NCBI GenBank assembly: GCA_013433145.1 | Contig: CM024190.1 | Coordinates: 5,721,620-5,785,619 of the forward strand | Length of the DNA: 64,000 bases | From: Ascaris suum | Taxonomy: Eukaryota; Nematoda; Chromadorea; Rhabditida; Ascarididae | Reading direction: 5' to 3' | In this document: piece after piece, positions 14,452 to 26,000 of the stretch | Layout of the letters: every line of letters starts with the position of its first letter | Position numbering within the stretch: the first letter of the stretch is position 1 | The notes under the pieces: generated by a model | The model's database searches: none | Seen by the model: only the letters and a program-made list of their open reading frames with translations | What the model was told of the DNA's origin: nothing | Program-made: the position numbers and the translations under genes

Positions 14452-17423
14452 ACTCCAATGCGTTTACTTCTTTCATTCTACGCTATGAGCGAGCTGTCAA
14501 ACGCAGTTGGCATTCATTCCATGATATAAATTGCAACAGACAAGTTAGGCAATAATTTTTTTGGGATTGTCCTCTCCTCATTCCCTCTCCCCGCTGCCGC
14601 CTTCCCTCCCCACTTCTACTATGAAACTTCTCAACAGGTTTAATGCTTCAGCTGTAAACACCTCCCGAGGGAACATGAAAAACTGACAAGTATTTCATCA
14701 GATTACAGTGAAGGAAGTGAGCAAACAGTAGTATCAACACATGTCAACAATATCAATTGCGATATTTATATTGCGAATCATTTCTCTTCAATAGCAATAG
14801 AATCAACTCCGAAGCACTAAATAAACTTCTTCTGCTTCAAGCTGACTATCGAATGCTACAGCAACAACAATTTAAAGCAGGTAGAATAGACACAACATAT
14901 GCAAAGTGATGTAATTTGAAGCGAGCGAGCCTTCTTCCATCGGTCGAATATTGACCATTAGTTCCTTGGTCCACTGGTCAATAACCCCTTCAAAGGTCAT
15001 TCATTATTAATGGAATATTCCAGTTAAGTATATGTATGCTCTGTTTGCCAAACAAAGATGAAAATTACTTGTAAGCTTCCAACACTTGTGGACCGGTTCA
15101 CAGAAGTAGAGCTTGTTGCAAATTTTATGAGGAGGGAATGAGGGGGACGGGTAGGGAGGGAAACGAAAGGGGAATCTTTTAAAAAATCGTCACCTACACT
15201 GTTCATTGTAATTGTCATCCTTGGGTAAATGTCACAATTACCCATAATTAGTGCACTTTTCTTAGAACATATTTCCGAGTTTATTCAATCACTTAGAATA
15301 GTTTCGCACAACGAATATACTAAAGCTTTCCTCTAAATATGAGAACTAGAGGACTATACTAATTGAAGTGTTTGTCATCGACACAGTCCGTATTCATGAA
15401 ATTCGCACTTTACCAAAAGTTAGAGGTCATCCAAAAATGCACATCCAATTCTGTTCAATTGAGCTAAGAGATCAGCCCCATTTTAGAGGTCTCGTCGAAG
15501 TTAAAAAGCATTCCTTAGCGGTTAGCGGCCACTCCATCATAAGACAACGAAGATTAGTGGAGAATCACATTAAGATTACATGTGATATGCATTTCTACCT
15601 GCACAAATAGCTGTCGAAAAACAAACGGCTAGCGGGGTATATGAGATGTTCGAATGCAACATTGCGATCAAATTATGTCAGTTATCTGATATAAACGCCC
15701 TTGTATATAATTGCTTGCCAAAGTAGCTGACCTGTAGTCGTATGACCTATTCATTTCCATGTTTCCTAGTCTCCTCAACGAACTGTGAGCAACTAAGGTG
15801 GAGATTCTTCAATAACTTGTAGGATATTGAGATGAAAAAGTTGGTGAGACGAAGCATACGTCTGGGGAGTTGTCGAGGAGTCGGTCGTTATTTACGTCGA
15901 ATTTCATGTCTTCACTTTGTAATTTATGGCTTACCAGCTAATTTAGAGGTAAATTTAAATGCACTGCATTGTCTTAAATTTGCCAAGTTAGAAACGTCTA
16001 GATTATAGTTTATCATTGAATAACGAATAAATTAATTAGGCTAGCGATAAGTTTGCATTTTCAAATTTTCTTCTGCGATATTAGAGAGTATTTAAATGAG
16101 TTGTCAAAGTTTAATCGTAAAATTAATTACTCCTCAGCAGATGAGGCATAGATAAGGCTTGATTTGTTTAGGTCGAGTCATCCAGAAAGGTAAAGATTTC
16201 TATTTCGTGGAGTTAGCAATCCCATTTTAATCGTAACGTGGCATGCATAAAAATATAATAAACGACTCTTTAGAAATAAAGTTTGTCTTGCTTATATCTA
16301 TTGTTATGACGAAAGGCTGAGTTTTCAAAAAGCTGGCTTGGTCGAGCTGATTGTATCTATTAAACTTCACACATTTAGCTCCTCTAAACCCTCTTGGGGA
16401 CCTACGATTTACGCGCAGATAGACGGTAATTCGCGTTTCGTACTGCAGCGCGAAAGTGTTAGAAAGAAGTTCAGCGTCCTGATGGGTTTAATCTTTAACT
16501 GAGCCAAATTACCCACCAGGTTTACCAGGTTTGTCATTGCAATATACAAAATGCGGCTACTTAAAGCAAGCGGTTTCCTTAGCATGACCATGTGCTCACT
16601 TAAAACAAAAGAGTTGCAATACGCCTCTCACAGATTTTATGGTCCCTTCTCGAAACGAGTAAACGCCAATTGCCAGAGCGTTTAACTGAGTCGGCATTAG
16701 CTTCAGATATTGCAGGTGAATAATATAGGCAGTCAGCTGCATTTTACGCTCAACAGGTTCCGTTTCAAAAAATCAAATCAAAACCTTTGAAATCGCTCGT
16801 TTTATAACTTTTTAACAGATTGGTAACAAATTCTATAAAGTTGCAGATCATTTCAAACACTAAAAGAGACGTTTTTGGTAACCAAATTACGGGCAAAAAA
16901 AAATTCTCTGAAATAATTTGTGTCTCTGAAGAGATTTAACTGAATTCCTTCGAACTTTAAGCTTATAATGAATCGATGGTTTCATATAAATCTACGGTAG
17001 CTACTGTTTATTAACACTTTTGCAGGTACATGACTGCAGCGCTGTAAACTATGTATAATGTTTCTTTATGTTTTTATAGAGAAAGACGATAATATAAGAG
17101 GCCTAAAATATAAAGATAGCATTAATATGCCGATGTTAGGAGATGAAATGTTAACAATGTAGGTTTAAGAAATGGATGAAATAGGTGTGCGAATAAAAGG
17201 TGAACACGTTTCCGCCCTTATCCGTTGACGGGTACACCTGAGTTATGCGCGGGCCGTCGTCACAACGAAACGCATAACTCTGTTAGTAGAGGAAGATAAG
17301 AAGATAGACAATTTAAGTATGCGTTGAGAAGAGAATAAATAAGAAAAGAAACATACAAATATGTAGATAAAATGTCTCTTATGAATGTATAATGAACAGA
17401 AAATCATAAAATGTGGAGCCTAC
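14452..17423. other. No exon assigned; likely intronic if the flanking minus-strand exons are one gene
   Basis: Between the candidate first exon at 17.5 kb and the minus-strand segments at 14.3 kb I could not fix further exons. An open plus-strand stretch from about 15832 (MKKLVRRSIRLGSCRGVGRY, donor GAG|GTAAAT) and a minus-strand segment at the same place are both plausible and mutually exclusive. The 10-bp hairpin is described separately. Confidence 0.4.
17240..17280. other. Perfect 10-bp inverted repeat (hairpin)
   Basis: GAGTTATGCG at 17240-17249 is matched by its exact reverse complement CGCATAACTC at 17271-17280, with a 21-nt GC-rich loop. It sits 140 nt beyond the candidate first exon at 17.42-17.51 kb, inside what would be that gene's first intron. 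No known RNA family is recognised. Confidence 0.55.
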
Positions 17424-17510
17424 CTCGTCACTGCTATCCGTTTTCCTTCTTTTTTCCACAATCGTTGTTTGAGAGTTTGAGTTTGGTCCTCTTTTATTGC
17501 CGTTTTCCAT
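17424..17510 (-). CDS. Candidate first coding exon of an unidentified minus-strand gene
   Basis: Reading on the minus strand, TTTTTGCAG is followed after 7 nt by ATG and then 29 open codons (MENGNKRGPN..., ending in the basic/acidic EKRRKTDSSDE) and a clean donor GAG|GTAGGC. This is the arrangement expected for a trans-spliced first exon. The peptide is polar and looks like a cytosolic or nuclear N-terminus. The next exons are not identified; the unassigned minus-strand exon-like segments at 14.3 kb and 13.3-13.9 kb lie downstream and could belong to it. Function unknown. Confidence 0.5.
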
Positions 17511-20049
17511 TTTAATACTGCAAAAAGTTTTATCCTAAATCGCAAATAGGAGCTACGTAAGCAGAGTATAGCTAGATAGTAAATAAAAAATACTAGATGA
17601 TATCATCAAGTAATGAAATCGCCGCTAAACAAACTTTACATATATATAAACATTTACCTAGTAAATAAGGCAAAACTACTCCACAAGTTTATAATGTTGT
17701 ATGTTAATAATTTAATAAGTATTGGAATAAACAAAGTACGTTGATTGTTCAAAGCCAATATGAAATGTGGTGCTAAATACATGAACTGAATGAAACGTAT
17801 TAGAATGCTTCTAACATAAGAAACTTGGATTGAAAACGCGACATGTAATACGCGGAGAACAACATAAGATGATATACGTAATTACCCAAGTAAGGAATTA
17901 TAAACTAAAAAACTGATGAAAAGAGAATGCAACTGCTAAGGATTTTGAAATGGAGATAGTCTTAACCACTGTGGTTTGTCCAAATGTACTCAGGAAAACA
18001 TTCAAAACTGTAAAGGAATATCAAAATAAAATAAAAATTTCCGTGGTCTAATCGTGCTCTTGTGCAACGTAAACATAAAATTATCAATAATCAAGCATTA
18101 TCGATAAACGAAAACATCTACGTTGAGGTCAACACTGTTCAAATATTAATAGTTTGTAGTAATAGTTCATATAATAATAGTGCAGTTTTCCGCATAGCGT
18201 TGTCGGTATTTTCGTAGCGCGAAGATGCCGCTGCTTTAAAACGACTCTAGAGAACACTTTCTCAAGGATATTTTTCCCGAGCATACAAGAATTCTGCAAA
18301 AAAATCGATCGCTCATCGATGATGATCTATTAAATTATTCAACAAAATTTTTTAGCTGCAACAGATGACGATTTTTCACACCGAATATTGCAAGATGATA
18401 CGTAATCAAAGTTGGATGTTTTGCAGTGCATTCTCACCAAAATCGAAAAATGCCTTTCCAATTCTATTGCAACTATGCTTGTTTTGCAGTGTTTCCTATT
18501 AGATAATGCTCTACATTTAACGCCGGCACAGTTCTCTACCTAATTAGCTGTGCACTTATTGTCTGCACCACTCTAATCAAATTGTTTTTTGCCATCGTTG
18601 CATTTTACCTCTGTGGCTTTGACCTCTTGTGCCGGAAGATCATAGAGCGAAAACTCGATTTCATTATGCCTCTCGTTGTGCATCGAGAGTGTTTCTGGGA
18701 AAGGTCCCCTTAGGTGATTTGAAGTCCGCCCGTTTTTTTTCGCTACCTGCAATGTGCTGATGTGAAGGAGTGTTGTACGTGCGTTTTTCGTTGTTCCGGA
18801 AGTCCATTTTCCTTTGTTTCGAATAGTCTTTACTACCATTCTAAAAACTAGTGGATTTCCTTATTCCAGTTATTTCAAGTGAAAGCGCTAAGATGCCAGA
18901 TTTATGTTTATTAGTGGGCATGCCCAGTAGTGACTGATAGCTTCACTTCTTCAAATTGAATTGGTTCTTGGCGCTATTGTCTGAGTTATAGCACAACGTT
19001 GTCGCTTATGTAATATAACGGCAATGCAGCTCTGAAAATGGCGCATCTCCACTTCATCGGCTTTAGGAGGTGAACAGACAGCTCGTTTACATTGAACAGG
19101 CATTACTGACAATTTAAGGGACCCGAAATGCTGGTGCGTTTTTCTTCTTTGTAATTACGGCATTAGTTTAGGCTCAGGGAGAGAGAGGGCGATCCTAAGT
19201 CGGCGTTGAGAATCAGAGTGGCCGAGCGAATGGGGCACTTTGACTGTCGATGTATCAATCCCGAAAAATCGACAGCTTATCAACAGCTATATAGAATTAT
19301 TTTCAACACGTCGGGGACATGAAAACTAGAAAAAGAAGAATTGATCATTTGCAATAACGTTGTAGTTTCTACGAAACGTCGAGGAAAATCCTTTTTATCG
19401 GTTTTTCTCACCGTCGCCACAAAATACGAATACAGAATGTGTTTTTATAATGAGTCGAATTGCTGTGAGAGTTCCATAGAGGCTTTGAAAGAAAAAATAG
19501 CGTATTCGTACCTGTCTAAAGTTGTAAGATAAGCGAATCTCGACCATTATGAGATGGTTAGTCACATAACAACACAGCCGGATAGATCTTGCCCAAAACT
19601 GGAAGGTTTTCAAATTTTCGGAGAAGACATCCCTGAATTTCGCTAAAAAGTATCACTCGTTTGCTGGTTAACGATAATGTTGCACTACCGCCCAGCATCA
19701 CTCACTTTTTTGACTCACCCATCCCCTTGTCGTGCACCGCGTGGCATCCATACATTATTCACCTAACCCAATGCAAAGCATTAGGAACTAAAGCACTATA
19801 TGGTGGTAGGTAAAAGTGAAGTCAGCTGTCAACTTCGTTTTGCATCACCATTTCAGCACTTCGGATCCTCAGTCCACAAGCTGACGTCATCGCTTAGCGT
19901 TCTTTTTTGTGTCTCGAGACGAGCTCTCACATGTTCGCACAGAGGTGGTGTAAAGTGTGATGCGTGGACCGATACTGCATCGTTTTGAGTGACGCAATGC
20001 GATGATGAGTGCTACGTGCACAGTGAGAGGTGAAACCGACCGGAAGCCA
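17511..20049. other. Intergenic region between divergent genes; nothing recognised
   Basis: This lies between the minus-strand candidate first exon and the trehalase start, so it should hold both promoters. It is AT-rich to about 18.2 kb, then of mixed composition. A minus-strand frame at 18573-18839 (88 codons) has no recognised motif. Confidence 0.5.
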
Positions 20050-20080
20050 CGCCATCACTTTAGCCTGATGTCCCACCCAA
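20050..20080 (+). promoter_or_regulatory. Possible spliced-leader acceptor before trehalase exon 1
   Basis: The sequence CATCACTTTAG ends at 20063, 17 nt before the candidate start codon at 20081. This spacing is typical for nematode trans-splicing. The match to TTTTCAG is only partial (CTTTAG), so it supports the exon 1 model weakly. Confidence 0.3.
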
Positions 20081-23000
20081 ATGTTATGCTTTCATTTTCT
20101 GACGCTATTCGTTCTCGTGTTCGTGCTCTCTGCTATACAGCGTTTGTCGGTGTACGGGAGGAGGCAACATGCTCGGTTGTTGTTGTTCCCATTCTCTGAA
20201 CTGTTTAGTCTTCAGGGGAAAAATTTTAACGAGTTTCGTGAAAACTCCTGTTTTTTCTTCGTGGTAGATGCGCGGGTTATCTTAACGTAGTGAAGACGTA
20301 CTTAAGCAAGACATATATCTGTGCTTATCTACAGTGCTTTCAATTGAAACATCCCACTTGACGCAGTGTCGATTTATTTATGGGAGCGGTCGGTTTAGTT
20401 AATTTATGAATACATTTTTGTGCGAAAAATTTTTCGTTAGCAGTCTCTGTTGAGCCCATTGCTTTGATGAATATGATCATTAAAGCACATGTTGTGCAAG
20501 CTCATATGACTCGTTTCTCCTCTCATTTTAGCGAGATAGGGTAAGTTATCACTTCTTATTTATTCTCCAGAATTTTGACTTTCTTGAGCACTTCCCTCTC
20601 TTTCCTTCTTCCCCGCTAGACCATAAAGGTCCACAAGTAACTGTTCTGGGGATTATGGTAACGGATTTGCACAACTATATTGTGTTCTGCTTTACTACTT
20701 AAGGTGGTCCCTCTACCCCTGTACTGCAATTTGTCGTGTCTCTTCTTGAACCAGTTTGCAGCACTTGCTATCCTGTATTGTCTTTTAAAATAGCGTTATG
20801 CATAAGATTATAACCGATATGCTCAGAGTCGTCAATTTATATGCGTTATTTTAATGCATTACAAGTTGGCATATTGGCTGTATCTGTTTATATGTGTCTC
20901 GCGTTTTCTTTTTGATGGCTCGATGGATAAGATATTTCAGGTTTAATCGTTGACCAGAAAATATTCACAACACTAAATAAATCTTCATTTGCTAGTTACT
21001 CAATTTATTCGAAATGATTTATTTCTGTCGTCAGCAGTGAGGAGTTTTTTGAAAGCTTTTTTTTCGCAGTCATTTTACACTTCTCCACCAAATCATTACT
21101 GATATGTGACAAATTTTGACATAACAGTTGGCCGAAGGGAACGTTGTCATGTGTTTGATTTGAAACGTTGTTCGATTTGAAGAGAGCAAACCGCCGTCTT
21201 GCTTCATTCGTTGATAGTATTCTCTTCGACATCACTGAATGCAGTAACGCGTGTTGTGTTTACTTTCCTAATTTATATCCTTGATTAGTGTGTGTTCGTT
21301 ATTTCTTACATTCATTTATTTAACTCACTTTGATTTATTAAATTCACTGTTGTTTTATCGTTTGTCATTTCCGACTTTTTCTTTATCTTATCTCTTAAGC
21401 TTTAATCTCTTTCCGTGCTTTCTTTTTTTCCTTTTTTTGTTATTCTCTCACCTCTTAGAAATCACTTTTGTTAATTTGCTTTTGATATCTTTCTCGCGAA
21501 TATTTTCCCTTCCCCTGCTCAATCTTGGATGCGGCCATCCATCGCACTCTGTTTTTTTTTTTTTGTAGAGTTAATGTCGCGATCGCTAATCGGATCCAAC
21601 AATTTAATGTTTTTTACCCACTTTTGACAGCTTTGATTTCAGTTTGGAGCATATTTCGAACGGCCGAATTTAACGCTACTTATTGCTATTCACATGCTTT
21701 ACTACGTCATAGGTTTGTTAAGGTATGCCAGTTTTGGTCGAACACTTCCGCTGAACTGCTGTTAAGTTCTGGTAAAGTTTTTTCTAACGTTGAAGCAGAT
21801 AATTAAAACAGATGAGTGTGATTTGAACGTAACTCGAGGGAGATCGGTATTTAGTAGAGTTGTGTGATTCTCATCTTGCTTTCACTTTTTGCGGTCGATA
21901 TGAATGCTCTAGTGACTTGAACATAGGTTCGATGCAAATCTGACCTCTATTTTTATTTCGACGAAGAATGATCGTAAACGTTTCCGCTGTTCTACTAATG
22001 ATTAATCTGGGGTTGGTCGAGGTAGAAACGAAATCGACAGTTGAAACGTGGAGTATGGCCAGGATAGCGCTAAGGTAGAGAATCTCCGAGCGCTCAAAAC
22101 TCTGCAGCGCTCGAGAAGTTGTGTTGAGCCTTCGAGCTTCGAGGGACATCGGCGTATACCTAGGGCATTTTGGCCAAGGGTATTTGCGGTACTGAACATT
22201 CCAGCTACAGCTGCTTGATATGCAAGTGGACCTACTTCTGTATGCAAATCTTTTGCTATGTATATTCATAGTATATTATGAAGTGCGTTTTGTATGTTGT
22301 TAAAGTTCTTGAACAGTCCTTGAGACCTGTGGATTCTGAAGCCTTAAAAACACCAAAGAGTTGCGCCAGATGTAGAAAAAAGTCTGTGGAGGCAGTCTTG
22401 TCGCTGAATAAAACTGATGCTAGATTACGTTGTGTTGGAAACTTCAAATATTATAAGCTAAAAAGTTTTCTCTGTGCTTCACCTGAAGTTATGGCATATG
22501 CCGGGGCTCCTCCACCTCTCCGTGCGTTCGACATTACTCACTAGTAAGAAAGAAATATGAAGCTTGTCCTTAGGTGCTCCTGAGAGGTGTTCTGCAAGCC
22601 AGAAATATGAGTTGTTCTGCGCTGTTTGAAATGTTTTCACAGCCGGTTGGTTGTCGAATAGGTCTCTTTCTTGGCACTTTAGTTCGGATACGGTTTCTAC
22701 TGATTTCTTAATCCGGCAGATTAGCGGAACGCTTGCAATCGAAACATAAAAATAATCATTTCAGTCAAATATATTGCAATGGGCCTATCCTCAAGGCTGT
22801 TCAGGATGCCAGCCTTTTCCCAGATTCAAAGTACTTTGTGGATATGCCTTTGAAGTACGATCCAGGTAATACGCCTTACTTATTTAATTTTGGATGTGTT
22901 TTCGTTGGGATTTTTATTTAATATGTTATGTACAAAAAGTAACGATATTTGCCCAACTTGCTATTCTTTTCGTTGAAACTTTACATCCAATTTTTTGGTA

Positions 23001-26000
23001 TTGGCATAAGAAGGAGAGGAAGTGGTATTCGGGAGTCCCGTTGTAAAGGACCAGATAAGAAGAAGGGAAAGGAAAGGTTACTGATAGCGGTCTATTATTC
23101 TGACAGGCTTAGCTAAACGTGAATTAAAAGTTCTTCCGCTATAACGCTTATAAAAGTGAGGTGATTTGCTGGCCTCGCTCTTTTGATCTTTGACCGGGCA
23201 ATGATATGCAAGCGCCTATAATCTGAGCTCCTTGCGACAGTAATTTTCATTCCGTATAAAAATTAAACTGTCAAACACTGGAAGATTCATTTCCTGCATC
23301 AGTAAATTGATTTAATGTGAAGTCAGTTGGTTGTGATTTCGATTGTTCTAGATGAGATTCCTGAACGTTTTTTGTTGCTTGCCAAGGTGAATATGGTGTT
23401 GGCTAGCAATCGTTCGTAATTTTGCAAAAGCCAAGGGCACTAGACCTCCGGCGAAAAAAATGCCAAGGCTTTAGAGGGTTTAGGGGAGGTTTGTTGATGA
23501 ATAGTTCGCGGAGCAGTGTGCCAATTTTCAGATTCTCCCTTAGCATACAGGGTACGTTTGGTAATTTAATGGAGCACACCTCTTGCTCTTAAGAAACTTC
23601 TGCGTACGAATGTGTTTGTTAAGTTTGTTGGCGGCGAAATGGAAGGTAGTTTTCGAGCAGATGGTGCCTGATGTCAATTGCTTTCATTAGCTGTGGACTG
23701 TTTTCTTTTTATTCTCAAATTTTTACAATTTTCTGTCTGATTTTAATCGGCTGCCATGTCATAAATGCATCTCTTAAAGGCTGATTGTTGCAGTGACGAC
23801 ATTGAAGGATTTTAACGAATTAGGCGAGCGAGCTAAGGATCGCGAAGTGCTGCAGCAGTTTGTTGATGAGCATTTCGACCCGCCCGGATTTGAGCTTATC
23901 GAATGTTACCCCGTAGACTGGGTGGCTTTCCCATCGAGTTTCCTAAAGATTGAGGACTACCATTTACGTCGATGGGCACTTCATTTGCATCGCATTTGGA
24001 GGGACTTGTGCAGAAGGGTTTGTTCTTTCTGTGGCGTATAACAATGATTTGCAAAAACTGAACCATGTTGAAAACGGGAAATTATAAGGTCATCTCAGGC
24101 CGCTAGTATTCTGTGCGGTTCTTATCTTAGTAATTCTTTTATTACTGCATAAGAAACGCATCACTACACTGCTGTTATTTGGAAGGCTAGTTCTTTTTTT
24201 TTGAAACAGAATGCATGGATACGTATAGTTCATTTGCCTACAGCTTATTTGCTCGAGCACAGCCAATTATAGCAGAGTCTTCCTCCCTATCTTCCGATGG
24301 CTGAGAAACCTTGTTAAAATCGTGTTTATGAAGGATCGGAAGCTTTTTGGAGCGATCGTTTTAGGTCCGTATTTTCGCAAAATTACACGCATAGCTGACT
24401 TGGGAATGCACATTTTTGCAGCAGTTTTACACATTGTGGATGCATGAGCCAACGTTAGTTCTGATTGGTGATACATAAAAAAGAAGTGAAGCTTTTGAAA
24501 AACATAGCCGAAGCTTATTTAAAAATTATTGAAGCGGTCAGAAATTTTATTTGAAATTCAGGTGGGAGTTGCAAAATGGGAGATGGGGAACTGAGGCGGG
24601 AAACACGCCTCGTAGTATGCAGAATTTCTTACAGATGTCGTTTGTTGCTCGTACTATAAGTGAAAGGAATACTAAACCTGGTAGAGCAAAAAACCATTGG
24701 TATGTGTGTGATAATTGTAAGGTGCTATTTGAAAGTACAAGGCAATCGTGCTGATAGATGACGATTGTGAGGATATCATGTTGTTTGTACCATACATGCA
24801 CTTTTTGCTTTAAAAAAAAGAGTAGGCAATGGCAATCGTAGTGGGCATCATAACAGATATTTTTATCAGGTAGACGTTGATGTGGCAACTGTTTTTCTTG
24901 AGCAGTTCCCATCAAGTACAGTTTACCTGATACGTTCATGCGACGTCACGTTTTGCCGTTATGCCTGCACTACAGCTGTTGTGCAGTGACGAGGTGCTTT
25001 GCGAGCTGCTTAGTGTCGCGTTGCAACAACTGGCTAACAAATCGCTTATAGTAACTGCCACGGCAAATGCAATTTTACAGTGTGTTTCTTTATTCTTTAA
25101 GAAAAAAGAAGATGAACAGTGTTATTGTAGGTTAAAGACGATGTGAGGCAACATCAAGAACTTTATTCGTTGCTCTATGTACCACATCCTTTTATCATTC
25201 CTGGTGGGCGTTTCCGCGAATTTTATTATTGGTTAGTTGGTTCAAGTATTTGATAATATTAGCATTTCGCAGGTATTTTGATTACTTTGATGTCGAATTG
25301 ATTTCTGGAATTCAGGAATGAAGAATAATGAAAGCGGATCTGCTGCTGTAAATTCCTTTATATTTCAGGGATTCTTTTTGGATCCTAAAGGGTCTACTGT
25401 TTTCGGAAATGTATGAAACCGCTAAAGGAGTTATAAGGAATCTCGCCTACATGGTTGAAAAGTAAGTTGAATTTTTCAAGCAAACCGTTTCACTGTTTTT
25501 CTGGTTGTTGAATTTATTGACCGATTGCGTATTTTGCTTAAGGGGAAAATATTGAGCGCCTGATTGTCGATTGACACCACTCTGCGCGCTTTAAAAGAAC
25601 TTGTTGTTCGGTATGGAAGACAAATCGTGCGAAATAATTTACGCATATTTTAGAAACGTTTCGCCACAATGTTTCACTTTTGAGCTCTAAAGAAGTGTTC
25701 TCCCGATGTCCGTCTTTGAGAAATGAGCCTGACGTTTTGCGTCGAAACATCCTCGAAAATCATTAGTTTGCGTGTATCTGATGTATCAAATCTTATGACA
25801 AGTCCGCTGATATTGTTGCATTTGCATGCTGCTTCTGTGGCAATTCTTGCAGCGCATTGAAAGTCGCGCAAAGAGTGCTGCTACGTTATGCCTTTCCAGG
25901 TAAGCGAAACAGGTGCATGTTACGGAAATTCTGAAGCAAGCAGATTAAGAGTACTTGATAGCAGTTGTTTTTTGTTGCGGTCGACCGGCTCTACCAATCT

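Noticed and set aside
17879..17890. TAATTACCCAAG, resembling the core of the SL1 spliced leader
   Set aside because: The flanking leader bases and the following donor and Sm-site region of an SL RNA gene are absent.
22278..22544. 88-codon plus-strand frame in trehalase intron 1
   Set aside because: No splice sites join it in phase to exon 2, and overlapping frames of similar length exist on the other strand.
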